Assembly (NCBI RefSeq): GCF_035194505.1
Contig: NZ_CP136573.1
Span: 2,157,001-2,221,000 of the forward strand
DNA from: Erythrobacter sp.
GTDB lineage: Bacteria > Pseudomonadota > Alphaproteobacteria > Sphingomonadales > Sphingomonadaceae
Length of the DNA: 64,000 nucleotides
Direction of reading: 5' to 3'
The position numbers and the translations under genes were made by a program. How positions within the stretch are numbered: position 1 is the stretch's first letter; each line of letters begins with the position of its first letter. Below are positions 10,924 through 23,951 of the stretch, piece after piece. The notes beneath the pieces were generated by a model. That model had not been told where the DNA came from. It was given only the letters and a program-made list of their open reading frames with translations, and did no database searches.

Positions 10924-12204
10924 ATGGACAAACTCATCATTCGCGGCGGCAACCGCCTTTCCGGCTCGATCCCGATTTCCGGCGCCAAGAACGCAGCCCT
11001 GACGCTGATCCCCTGCGCGCTTTTGACCGAGGAGCCGCTGACGCTGCGCAACCTGCCGCGGCTGGCGGATATCGACGGGTTCCAGCACCTGATGAACCAG
11101 TTCGGGGTCACCACGGTGATCCAGGGCACGCGTCCTGAAGATTTCGGCCGGGTGATGAGCCTTGAGGCGACCCGCATCACCTCCAACGTCGCGCCCTATG
11201 ATCTGGTGCGCAAGATGCGCGCTTCGATCCTTGTGCTTGGGCCCATGCTGGCCCGCGCGGGCGAGGCGACCGTCTCGATGCCCGGCGGCTGCGCGATCGG
11301 CAACCGCCCGATCGACCTGCACCTGAAGGCGCTCGAAGCCTTCGGCGCGAAGATCGAGCTGGCGGCAGGCTATGTGCGGGCGATCCAGCCCGATGGCGGG
11401 ATGCCGGGTGGCGATTTCGACTTCCCGGTGGTGAGCGTCGGCGCGACCGAGAATGCGCTGATGGCCGCCGTGCTGGCGAATGGCACCAGCCGGTTGTTCA
11501 ACGCCGCGCGCGAGCCGGAAATCGTCGATCTGTGCAACATGCTCGTCGCGATGGGCGCGGAGATCGAGGGGATCGGCACCTCCAACCTCACCATCCACGG
11601 CGTGAAGCGCCTGCACGGCGCGACCTACCGTGTCATGCCTGACCGGATCGAGGCCGGCTCCTACGCCTGTGCGGCGGCGATCACGGGCGGCGAAGTGCGG
11701 CTCGAAGGCGCGCGCGCGGACGAGATGATGGCGACGATCCACGCCCTGCAAGCCATCGGCTGCGACGTGACGTGGGACGCCAAGAGCATCACGGTGGCTG
11801 CGAACGGCCCGCTGAAGGCCACCAACCTCACCACCGCGCCCTATCCGGGCCTTGCCACCGACATGCAGGCGCAGCTGATGGCGCTGCTGTGCAAGGCCGA
11901 GGGCGCGAGCGTGCTGAAAGAGACGATCTTCGAAAACCGCTTCATGCACGTGCCGGAACTGGCGCGCATGGGGGCAGACATCACCACCGAAGGCCGCACG
12001 GCGATCGTGAAGGGTGTCGACCGCCTGACCGGCGCCGAAGTCATGGCGACCGACCTGCGCGCTTCGATGAGCCTCGTCATCGCCGCGCTGGCTGCGGAAG
12101 GCGAGACGACCGTGCGCCGGCTCTACCACCTCGACCGCGGTTACGAGCGGCTGGAGGAAAAGCTCCAGCTGGTGGGTGCGGATATCGAGCGGGTGGACGA
12201 TTGA
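10924..12204 (+). CDS. murA: UDP-N-acetylglucosamine 1-carboxyvinyltransferase
   Basis: A 426-residue enzyme for the first committed step of peptidoglycan synthesis, transferring enolpyruvate from PEP to UDP-GlcNAc. The KNAAL motif near residue 22 and the active-site loop SMPGGCAIGNRPIDLHL with Cys123 (the fosfomycin target in the family) are intact, so sensitivity through this residue would be expected. The ATG at 10924 gives the standard MDKLIIRGGNRLSG opening; the frame is open further upstream but that part is unlike MurA. It stands alone, divergent from galU. Confidence 0.96.
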   Translation: MDKLIIRGGNRLSGSIPISGAKNAALTLIPCALLTEEPLTLRNLPRLADIDGFQHLMNQFGVTTVIQGTRPEDFGRVMSLEATRITSNVAPYDLVRKMRASILVLGPMLARAGEATVSMPGGCAIGNRPIDLHLKALEAFGAKIELAAGYVRAIQPDGGMPGGDFDFPVVSVGATENALMAAVLANGTSRLFNAAREPEIVDLCNMLVAMGAEIEGIGTSNLTIHGVKRLHGATYRVMPDRIEAGSYACAAAITGGEVRLEGARADEMMATIHALQAIGCDVTWDAKSITVAANGPLKATNLTTAPYPGLATDMQAQLMALLCKAEGASVLKETIFENRFMHVPELARMGADITTEGRTAIVKGVDRLTGAEVMATDLRASMSLVIAALAAEGETTVRRLYHLDRGYERLEEKLQLVGADIERVDD

Positions 12205-12225
12205 GCTAGTCGAGGCCGCGTGGCC

Positions 12226-12951
12226 TCAGCAGCCCAGCATGTCGGCTAGCTCGGTCAGGCTCGTCGCTGACCATTCCCACGTTTGCGCGTGATGCGCATC
12301 GGGTGCGGGTGCGCCGCCATATTCGTCCGGGCGGTCAACATAGGCAGTCATAAGCCCGCAGGCGCGCGCGGCGGCAAGATCGCCGTGATGCGCAGCGACG
12401 AGGCATAGCTCGCCCGGCGCGATGCCGAGGACTTCGGCGGTGCGCAGATAGGCCTGGCGGTCGGGCTTGTAGAACCCGCTCACCTCCGCGCCGAGGATCG
12501 CATCCCACGGCAGGCCCGCCCGCCGCGCCATCGCCAGCAGCAGCGCGATATTGCCGTTGGAAAGCGTGACAATCGGCAGGCGCGTCTTCAGCCGGGTCAG
12601 TCCCGCGACCGTGTCGGGCCACGGATCGAGCCGGTGCCACGCGCGGTTCCAGTCGGCCAGCAGATCCTCATCGAGGCCCGCCGGATCAACATCGCGCTCG
12701 CGCAGGGCCGCTTCGAGCATCTCGCGGTGGAGTACGTCGAGCACCTCGAAAGCGCGGCCCGATTTGCGCATCCCGATCATCGCCGCGATGTATTGCGCCC
12801 GCCATGCATCGGCGAAGGCCGCCGCATCGATATCGCCCCGTCCGATGGCCGCGAGAAAGCTTGCGGATTCGCGCGTGACGCTGGTGCGCCAGTCAACGAC
12901 CGTGCCGAAGACGTCGAAGGCGAGCGCCTTGGGAAGGGGCGGAGCGGACAT
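12226..12951 (-). CDS. Haloacid dehalogenase type II, HAD hydrolase
   Basis: A 241-residue HAD-superfamily protein close to L-2-haloacid dehalogenases. The nucleophile motif is FDVFGTVVDWR with Asp13; motif II is TLSNGN, and the lysine motif FYKPDRQAYL and the C-terminal VAAHHGDLAAARACGL follow. These dehalogenases displace a halide from 2-haloalkanoic acids, but many homologues act on other small substrates, so activity is uncertain. The stop is 22 bases past the convergent murA gene and the start is 3 bases after the gltD stop, so it may be the last gene of the gltBD transcript. Confidence 0.85.
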   Translation of the reverse strand: MSAPPLPKALAFDVFGTVVDWRTSVTRESASFLAAIGRGDIDAAAFADAWRAQYIAAMIGMRKSGRAFEVLDVLHREMLEAALRERDVDPAGLDEDLLADWNRAWHRLDPWPDTVAGLTRLKTRLPIVTLSNGNIALLLAMARRAGLPWDAILGAEVSGFYKPDRQAYLRTAEVLGIAPGELCLVAAHHGDLAAARACGLMTAYVDRPDEYGGAPAPDAHHAQTWEWSATSLTELADMLGC

Positions 12952-12954
12952 GCC

Positions 12955-14391
12955 TCAGCGCGGCAGTTCGCTAACCCCCATCAGCGCCTCATCGACGCTG
13001 CGCGCACACTGGCGGCCCTCGCGGATCGCCCAGACGACGAGGCTCTGCCCGCGCCGCATATCACCGCAGGCGAAGACGCCGGCTTCGCTGGTGGCGTAGC
13101 TTTCCGTGTCGGCATCGACATTGCCGCGCCCGTTGAGCGTCACGCCTGCCTGTTCGAGCAGCCCGGCCTTCTTCGGCCCGACAAAGCCCATGGCGAGCAG
13201 GATCAGATCGGCCGGGATGGTGAATTCGCTGCCCGCGACTTCCTGCATCTGGCCGCCGATCCATTCGACCCGCACACATTCGAGGCCGGTCACCGTCTCG
13301 CCGTCGCCGATCACGCGCTTGGTCAGCACGGCCCAGTCACGCTCCACGCCTTCCTGATGGCTCGACGAGGTGCGCAGCTTGAGCGGCCAATCGGGCCAGG
13401 TCAGCGCCTTGTCTTCCTTTTCGGGCGGCTTGGGCATGATTTCGAGCTGGGTGACGCTCTTGGCGCCCTGCCGGTTCGAGGTGCCGACACAGTCGCTTCC
13501 CGTATCGCCGCCGCCGATCACCACCACGTGCTTGCCGGTGGCGAGCAGCGAGCCGCGCGGGGCGGCGCGCAGTTCGTCGTCACCTGCGACACGCTTGTTC
13601 TGCTGGGTGAGGAATTCCATCGCAAGGCGCACGCCCTGCATCTCTGCGCCGGGGATCGAGAGCGGCCGCGCATCTTCCGCGCCGCCGGCCAGCACCACCG
13701 CGTCGAAATTCTCCTTGAGCGAGGCGAAGGAGATGTCGACGCCGACTTCCTTGGAGGTTTTGAAGGTCACCCCTTCGGCTTCCATCTGGACGCAGCGCCG
13801 GTTGATGAGGTGCTTTTCCATCTTGAAGTCGGGGATGCCGTAACGCAGCAACCCGCCGACGCGGTCGGACTTTTCGAAGACGGTGACCGAATGGCCCGCA
13901 CGCGCCAGCTGCTGCGCGCAGGCGAGTCCCGCTGGGCCGGAGCCGACGACGGCGACCGACTTGCCGGTCTTGGTTTCGGGCACCTTGGGCGTGATCCAGC
14001 CTTCCTTCCACCCGCGATCGACGATGGCGCATTCGATCGACTTGATGGTCACCGGCTGGTCGACAATGTTGAGCGTGCACGCCGCCTCGCACGGGGCGGG
14101 ACAGATGCGGCCGGTGAATTCGGGGAAGTTGTTGGTGGAATGGAGCATGTCGAGCGCACGCTTCCAGTCCGCCTCGTAGACGAGGTGGTTCCAGTCCGGG
14201 ATGAGGTTGTTCACCGGACAGCCGTTATGGCAGTAGGGAATCCCGCAATTCATGCAGCGCGAGGCCTGCCCCGTCAGCGTCGCATCATCCGGCTGGACGA
14301 CGAATTCGCGGTAGTTCTTCAGCCGCTCTTTCGGATCGTGATAGTCCCGCTCGCGGCGGTCCAATTCGAGAAATCCGGTTTCCTTGCCCAT
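12955..14391 (-). CDS. gltD: Glutamate synthase (NADPH) small subunit
   Basis: A 478-residue flavoprotein that passes electrons from NADPH to the large subunit of glutamate synthase. The N-terminal iron-sulfur region has Cys46, 49, 54 and 58 and then Cys97, 101 and 105. Two dinucleotide-binding motifs follow: VAVVGSGPAGLACAQ for FAD and VVIGGGDTGSDC for NADPH. It lies 23 bases downstream of gltB and is in the same transcript, matching the usual GOGAT complex that makes two glutamates from glutamine and 2-oxoglutarate. Confidence 0.96.
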   Translation of the reverse strand: MGKETGFLELDRRERDYHDPKERLKNYREFVVQPDDATLTGQASRCMNCGIPYCHNGCPVNNLIPDWNHLVYEADWKRALDMLHSTNNFPEFTGRICPAPCEAACTLNIVDQPVTIKSIECAIVDRGWKEGWITPKVPETKTGKSVAVVGSGPAGLACAQQLARAGHSVTVFEKSDRVGGLLRYGIPDFKMEKHLINRRCVQMEAEGVTFKTSKEVGVDISFASLKENFDAVVLAGGAEDARPLSIPGAEMQGVRLAMEFLTQQNKRVAGDDELRAAPRGSLLATGKHVVVIGGGDTGSDCVGTSNRQGAKSVTQLEIMPKPPEKEDKALTWPDWPLKLRTSSSHQEGVERDWAVLTKRVIGDGETVTGLECVRVEWIGGQMQEVAGSEFTIPADLILLAMGFVGPKKAGLLEQAGVTLNGRGNVDADTESYATSEAGVFACGDMRRGQSLVVWAIREGRQCARSVDEALMGVSELPR

Positions 14392-14414
14392 GTCTCAGTC
14401 TCGTTCCTGAAGTC

Positions 14415-19055
<4,641 letters not shown>

Positions 19056-19320
19056 GGCAAAAGTCCGATCTGTCAGATGCCGACAAGCGCGATGCTGGCG
19101 CGTGCCTAACGGGCGCAAGGCGGCGATTATTCCGGACAAGCCTCGCCGCAGGCGGCCTGCCTTGCCCGGTTTCGGCCCCCTCATGCCGACAGGAAGCGGT
19201 TTTGGCAATGGGTTTGGGTGAAGTATTATTTCTCGCAGAGGTATTCAAACTATCAATTGATTGCGCTCACCGCATCAATTAAACCAGCCACTTGCAGGTT
19301 TTGCGGGAATCAGGCGGGCC
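19056..19320. other. Upstream region of gltB with an A+T-rich inverted repeat
   Basis: A 265-base gap between gltB and the next minus-strand gene. Bases 19216-19290 are markedly richer in A and T than their surroundings. At 19255-19280, AATTGATTGCG and CGCATCAATT form an inverted repeat with one bulged base around a 5-base loop, overlapping the palindrome ATCAATTGAT at 19252-19261. This may be an operator for gltB, about 200 bases before its start, or a terminator for the upstream gene. I do not see a convincing sigma-70 promoter pair. Confidence 0.4.
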
Positions 19321-20298
19321 TCAGGCGGCCCCGCGCAGTTCAGCCAAGCGGCTGAGCGCCGCGCGCAGCGGTTCGCTCTGGCCTTCGCCTGCGCCCTCGC
19401 GGCTCAAGGCGGCGAGCGCCTTCAGCGCCTCGGCCAGTGCGGCGTCGCGGCCGGCGAGGTCGACCGGCTGGGCGGTCTGGCCCGGCGCAGCCGACTGGTG
19501 TTCGTGCAGCGCGGCGGCGAAGCGCTCGACCATCTGGATCATGCTGAGTTCGCTGGTCGGCACGGCGCGCAGGCGCTCGATCGCGCTGGGGTTGAGCGGA
19601 CGCGGCGCAGGGCGGCGCAGGTCGGCCACTGGAGGCGGGGCGGGCCGGGGCGCGGGCTCGGGCTCGGGTGCGGGTGCCACGGCAAAAGCCGGAGCGGGGG
19701 CTTGCGCGGGCGGGGCAGCAAGCTCGGCCTCGGGCTCATCCTCGGCCGGCTCTTCCACCCACACCGCATTGCGGCCCGGAAGCGCGCCGAATTCGGCGAG
19801 ATCGAGTTCAAGCGGGGCGTCGGCTGCGCGCTCATATGCCGCTTCGGCTTCGTATTCTGGGCGGAAGCGCGGTTCGGACGCGGCAAAGGGGATGGTCTCG
19901 ACCGGCGCATCAAGGCTCGCGCTGCCGAGATCGGTAAGAGGGTCGATGGTGCGCACCTTGCGCACCGCGCGGGCAGCGATCGACGGCGTGTTCTTGGGGT
20001 TGCGGCGACTGACGCTGATCGTTCCGGCGAGCACCAGCATGACGATGCCCCCCACCATGGCGGCGAGGCCTGCAAGCGCGAAGCGGCCCGTGCCGCCAAG
20101 TTTGCCCATGCCGATCCGTGCGGCCGCATCGAGCACCAGATCAACCGGGAGCGCCATCGTCACGAAGAAGCCCAGCATTGCGCCCCACAGGGCCAGAACC
20201 GTGCCGAACAGCGGATGGGCGCGCAGCGGCTGGCGCACACGTGCGGGCGCCTTGGCGCGCTTCTGCTGTGCTTCCTTGTTCTGCCGCCCGAATGCCAT
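19321..20298 (-). CDS. Hypothetical two-span membrane protein with Pro/Ala-rich tail
   Basis: I do not recognise a family. The 325-residue protein begins with a basic stretch (about residues 1-30), then two hydrophobic segments (about 35-60 and 80-100), the second ending in a basic segment. The rest is a long charged region with a Pro/Ala/Glu-rich low-complexity part (around 210-250) and a more ordered tail with MVERFAAALHEHQ. The topology suggests an inner-membrane anchor with a long soluble tail. The start at 20298 has AGGA ten bases upstream; an alternative at 20331 would overlap the glycosyltransferase gene by 26 bases. It sits 7 bases after that gene, so it is probably cotranscribed with the glycan locus. 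Confidence 0.75.
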   Translation of the reverse strand: MAFGRQNKEAQQKRAKAPARVRQPLRAHPLFGTVLALWGAMLGFFVTMALPVDLVLDAAARIGMGKLGGTGRFALAGLAAMVGGIVMLVLAGTISVSRRNPKNTPSIAARAVRKVRTIDPLTDLGSASLDAPVETIPFAASEPRFRPEYEAEAAYERAADAPLELDLAEFGALPGRNAVWVEEPAEDEPEAELAAPPAQAPAPAFAVAPAPEPEPAPRPAPPPVADLRRPAPRPLNPSAIERLRAVPTSELSMIQMVERFAAALHEHQSAAPGQTAQPVDLAGRDAALAEALKALAALSREGAGEGQSEPLRAALSRLAELRGAA

Positions 20299-20305
20299 CG
20301 GCTCA

Positions 20306-21538
20306 CTATCCTGCTTTGCGTCGATGCTCACCGGCTAGCAAGAGATGGTAAACAGACAGATAATCGCGCGCATTTGCTGCCCAGTCATGGCGGGTGCGGA
20401 CATGGGCCACGGCGCGGTCCTTCATCGCGTCCCAGCCCTCGCGCGCGGCGATCAGCTGGCCAAGGGCGGCAGCGCAGGCGGCGGGATCATCAGGCGCGAA
20501 CAGCGTGCCCGTCTCGCCATCGGTGATGAGTTCGCGGTGTCCGCCGACGCTCGATGCCGCGACGAGGCGGCGGTGGGCCATCGCTTCCAGCGGCTTCAGC
20601 GGCGTGACGAGATCGGTAAGGCGCTGCCCTTTGCGCGGATAGGCGAGCACATCCACCAGCGAATAGTAGCGCTCGACCTGCGTGTGCGGCACGCGGCCGG
20701 TGAAGATCACGGCCTCGGGCTCGGGCAGGGCGGCAGCGGCGGCGCGCCAGGCGGCGTCCATCGGCCCCGCGCCCACCAGCAGCAGCCTTGCCCCCGGGTG
20801 CGACTGGCGCAGGAGCGGCATGGCGGCGATCAGATCATCAATGCCCTCATAGGCATAGAAACTGCCGATATAGCCGATCACCGGAGCGCCATGGGCAAGG
20901 CCGAGGTCGCGTGCGAGGTTCTCGTCGCGGCTCACCGGCTCGCCGAACAGCTCCAGATCGACGCCGTTGGGCATGATTGCGATGCGATCGGCAGGAATGC
21001 CGCGGGCGACCAGATCATCCTTGAGGCCGTGGCAGATGGTGAACACCGCATCGGCCTGCCGCACCACCCGCGTCTCCAGCGCGCGGGTCAGGCGGTATTT
21101 GAGACTGCCTTCCGTGCCGGACAGATTGCCGACCGCCGCATCCTCCCAGAAGGCGCGGATCTCGTAGACGAAAGGCACGCCCAGCGCGCGGGCGGCGCGG
21201 CTGGCGGCGGCGCCGCACAGGGCGGGGGAGTGGGCGTGGATGATGTCCGGCCGCCATTCGCGGGCGAGGGCGTGGATCGCCGCATCCAGCGCCTCGATCT
21301 CGCCCAGTTCGCGCAAAGGCGGGGGGCCTTCGGGCAGGCCGGGGGTGCGGTGGAAGACAAGCCCGTCGGCCTCCTCGGGCGAGGGACCGGCGGGGGCTTC
21401 GAGGTTGTGCCGCTGGCCTGTGATGCCGCGCACCTCCAGCCCGTGGCCCGCCTGCGCCTTCAGGATCGCGCGGGTGCGGAAGGTGTAGCCGCTGTGGAGC
21501 GGGAGCGAATGATCAAGGACGTGGAGAACGCGGGTCAT
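20306..21538 (-). CDS. Glycosyltransferase family 4, exosortase-A-associated type
   Basis: A 410-residue GT-B glycosyltransferase. Its opening, VLHVLDHSLPLHSGYTFRT, is the hallmark of the glycosyltransferases found in PEP-CTERM/exosortase A clusters (the Daro_2409-type family). The donor-binding half has GYIGSFYAYEGIDDL, the VGAGP motif and VLAYPRKGQRLTDLVTPLKPLEAMA, where family 4 enzymes hold a nucleotide sugar. It would act in the cytoplasm building a surface polysaccharide. It is divergent from the small-protein and O-ligase genes and upstream of the membrane protein at 19321. No exosortase gene is in the window. Confidence 0.87.
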   Translation of the reverse strand: MTRVLHVLDHSLPLHSGYTFRTRAILKAQAGHGLEVRGITGQRHNLEAPAGPSPEEADGLVFHRTPGLPEGPPPLRELGEIEALDAAIHALAREWRPDIIHAHSPALCGAAASRAARALGVPFVYEIRAFWEDAAVGNLSGTEGSLKYRLTRALETRVVRQADAVFTICHGLKDDLVARGIPADRIAIMPNGVDLELFGEPVSRDENLARDLGLAHGAPVIGYIGSFYAYEGIDDLIAAMPLLRQSHPGARLLLVGAGPMDAAWRAAAAALPEPEAVIFTGRVPHTQVERYYSLVDVLAYPRKGQRLTDLVTPLKPLEAMAHRRLVAASSVGGHRELITDGETGTLFAPDDPAACAAALGQLIAAREGWDAMKDRAVAHVRTRHDWAANARDYLSVYHLLLAGEHRRKAG

Positions 21539-21629
21539 GGGCCAAGGCTGTAACGCAGCCGTGCTTAACGCCGCGTCAACTGCCTGCGGCGTATGACGCC
21601 AGCCTGCGCCCCCTTGGAGCCCCGTTTCG

Positions 21630-21866
21630 ATGATCGACTATTTCGCGCTTGCTCTCGGCCATGGCCTGATGGCCATCGCACTGCTGCGGCTGGTGCTGCG
21701 CGAGGATTGCGATGCCGATCCGCTGATCGAAACGCTCAAAGCCGATATCGCCGCCGACCGCATGGCCACCAGCACCGCCGGCCGCAACGCCGCGCGCCGG
21801 GCGCGGACGCAGGAAGCGGAAAACGAAGACGAGAGCGATCCCCGCGCTCAAGTGGCGAAGCGGTAG
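21630..21866 (+). CDS. Small membrane-associated hypothetical protein
   Basis: A 78-residue protein with one hydrophobic segment (about residues 4-22, FALALGHGLMAIALLRLVL) followed by a highly charged tail rich in Arg, Ala, Glu and Asp. TTGGAG lies about ten bases upstream of the ATG. It ends ten bases before the O-ligase gene, so it is probably cotranscribed and may be an accessory to it. I do not recognise a named family; the coding call rests on position, ribosome binding site and sensible composition. Confidence 0.62.
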   Translation: MIDYFALALGHGLMAIALLRLVLREDCDADPLIETLKADIAADRMATSTAGRNAARRARTQEAENEDESDPRAQVAKR

Positions 21867-21875
21867 CGCACAAAA

Positions 21876-23258
21876 ATGCTCGATCTCGTCTTCCTTGCCT
21901 TCATCGGCTACGTCCTGCTGCTCGGATTGAAGCGTCCGTTCCTGTGGGTGCTGCTCTATGTCTATATCGACATTCTCGCGCCCCAGCGGATCGGCTATTC
22001 GCTGATCGCCACTCTGCCGGTTTCGCTGATCGCCTTTGCTGCGGCCTTTGGCGGCTGGCTGGCGCTGGATCGCAAGGAGGGCGGGCGCTTCACGGTGCGG
22101 CAGGGGCTGATGCTGGCGCTGCTGGTCTATTGCTGGTGGACCACCGGCCACGCCGATTTCCCGGCCGATGCGGCGACCAAGTGGGACTGGGTGTGGAAGG
22201 CGCTGCTCTTCGCGATTTTCCTGCCCTTCACACTCACCACCCGCGCCCGGATCGAAGGGCTGGCGCTGATGCTGGTGCTGGCGATTGCTACGATCGTGAT
22301 CGGCACCGGCATGAAGACCGTGCTGGGCGGTGGCGGCTATCAGAACCTCAAGTTCTTCGTGAACGACAATAGCGGCGTCTATGAAAGCTCCACGCTGGCG
22401 ACGGTTGCGATCGGGCTGATCCCGACGATCTGGTGGCTCGTGCGCCACGGCACGATCTTCCGTCCGCACTGGACGGTTACCGCCTTTGCGGTCGCTCTGA
22501 CCTTTGCCTGCCTGATGGTGCCGATCGGCACCGAGGCGCGCACCGGCCTCTTGTGCATCGCCGCGCTCGCCGTGCTGCTGCTGCGCTATACCAAGCGGCG
22601 GTTGGTGTTCGTGATCGGCGCAGGGGTGCTGGGCCTCACCGCTCTGCCCTTCCTGCCGCAGTCCTATTACCAGCGCATGGCCACCCTTGCCGAACCGGGC
22701 GGGGATGAAAGCGCCTCGACCCGCGTCGCGGTGTGGGAATGGACGCTCGATTACGTCGCGCAGAAGCCCCTTGGCGGAGGGTTCGATGCCTATCGCTCCA
22801 ACCGCTTCACCTATGTCATGCCGGTCAAGCAGGTGAACGGGAACACCACCACGGTCACCTATCAGGAGGTCGAGGACAAGGGCCGCGCCTTCCACTCCTC
22901 GATCTTCGAATTGCTGGGCGAACAGGGCTGGCCGGGGCTGATCATCTGGCTGGCGCTGCATGGCCTCGGGCTGTGGCAGATGGAACGGATCTACCGCCGC
23001 TGGAAGGGTGCCAAGGACGAGGCCGAAGCGTGGATCTCGCCGCTGGCCGCCGCGCTGGAGATGGGCGCGCTGATCTATCTCGTCGGCGCGCTGTTCCAGG
23101 GGATCGGCTATCAACCGGTGATGCTGATGCTGGTGGGTCTGCAGATCGGGCTCGCCACCTATTGCGCGCGGATCGATTCGGTGCGCGCCGGGCGCGAGCG
23201 CAGCCGCAAGCGGCGCGAGGCGATCGCCACCAAGATGGGCGGTGCCGTAGCGGCATAG
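21876..23258 (+). CDS. Putative O-glycosylation ligase/polymerase, exosortase-A-associated
   Basis: A 460-residue polytopic membrane protein (about 10-12 spans) of the Wzy/WaaL-like O-antigen ligase superfamily. It opens like the exosortase-A-associated putative O-glycosylation ligase family and carries the signature around GGGGYQNLKFFVNDNSGVYESSTLA (residues about 147-171), with a large loop near residues 270-350. Such proteins polymerise or transfer undecaprenyl-linked glycans on the periplasmic face. It pairs with the divergent glycosyltransferase of the same cluster type. The start at 21876 has a weak ribosome binding site, consistent with coupling to the small gene just upstream. Confidence 0.85.
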   Translation: MLDLVFLAFIGYVLLLGLKRPFLWVLLYVYIDILAPQRIGYSLIATLPVSLIAFAAAFGGWLALDRKEGGRFTVRQGLMLALLVYCWWTTGHADFPADAATKWDWVWKALLFAIFLPFTLTTRARIEGLALMLVLAIATIVIGTGMKTVLGGGGYQNLKFFVNDNSGVYESSTLATVAIGLIPTIWWLVRHGTIFRPHWTVTAFAVALTFACLMVPIGTEARTGLLCIAALAVLLLRYTKRRLVFVIGAGVLGLTALPFLPQSYYQRMATLAEPGGDESASTRVAVWEWTLDYVAQKPLGGGFDAYRSNRFTYVMPVKQVNGNTTTVTYQEVEDKGRAFHSSIFELLGEQGWPGLIIWLALHGLGLWQMERIYRRWKGAKDEAEAWISPLAAALEMGALIYLVGALFQGIGYQPVMLMLVGLQIGLATYCARIDSVRAGRERSRKRREAIATKMGGAVAA

Positions 23259-23370
23259 CGCGCCGCGATTCTGGCCCGTTGCGCTCCCCCTGATGATGCG
23301 CCATGAAGCGCCCCGCACAGACGCACGGAGGGCACGGGATCCCGCCGGCTGCATGAAGAGGAGGAGCCCC

Positions 23371-23820
23371 ATGAACGCACAGGAATTGGCCGCCAAGGTC
23401 GGCGAAGTGATCGGCACCAGCGACTGGGTCGAAATGAGCCAGGAACGCATCAACCAGTTCGCCGAGGCGACCGGTGACCACCAGTTCATCCACATCAACG
23501 AAGAGATGGCCAAGATGACCCCGTTCGGCGGGACCATCGCGCACGGCTTCCTGACCTTGTCGATGATCCCCTATCTCGGCGCCCAGGGCGGCGCACCGCG
23601 GGTCGACGGCGTGAAGATGGGCGTCAACTACGGCGGCAACAAGACGCGCTTCATCGCGCCCGTCCGCGCCGGCAAGCGCATCCGCGGCCACTGGAAGCTG
23701 ATCGAGATGGTCGAGAAGCGCCCCGGCCAGTGGCAGCAGACCTGCGAAATCACCATGGAGATCGAGGGCGAGGAAAAGCCCGCGCTGATCTGCGAGTGGA
23801 TCACGCAGTTCTTCATCTGA
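23371..23820 (+). CDS. MaoC family (R)-specific enoyl-CoA hydratase
   Basis: A 149-residue hot-dog-fold hydratase. The catalytic loop ATGDHQFIHINEE supplies the Asp and His that hydrate trans-2-enoyl-CoA, and GGTIAHGFLTLSMIP is the conserved hydratase 2 segment. The start at 23371 has GAGGAG close upstream, a strong ribosome binding site. It may feed (R)-3-hydroxyacyl-CoA into PHA metabolism or act in beta-oxidation. A thiolase gene follows 131 bases later, separated by a palindromic repeat. Confidence 0.92.
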   Translation: MNAQELAAKVGEVIGTSDWVEMSQERINQFAEATGDHQFIHINEEMAKMTPFGGTIAHGFLTLSMIPYLGAQGGAPRVDGVKMGVNYGGNKTRFIAPVRAGKRIRGHWKLIEMVEKRPGQWQQTCEITMEIEGEEKPALICEWITQFFI

Positions 23821-23838
23821 TTGCGATTTTAGATTGAT

Positions 23839-23920
23839 CGTCATCCCGGCGCAGGCCGGGGCCCAGAGCCGCAAGCTCCGCTTTTGTCGTCACTGGATCC
23901 CGGCTTTCGCCGGGATGACG
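23839..23920. repeat. 82-base extragenic palindromic repeat
   Basis: Two arms of about 28 bases form an imperfect inverted repeat. The left arm begins CGTCATCCCGGCGCAGGCCG and the right arm, read on the other strand, begins CGTCATCCCGGCGAAAGCCG, ending in CCCAG and TCCAG. This is the familiar 'CGTCATCCCGGC' type of intergenic repeat spread through many alphaproteobacterial genomes. It lies between the MaoC and thiolase genes and could fold as an mRNA hairpin. No target-site duplication is evident. Confidence 0.85.
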
Positions 23921-23951
23921 GCTGCAACACAATAACAAGGATACCCCCATC

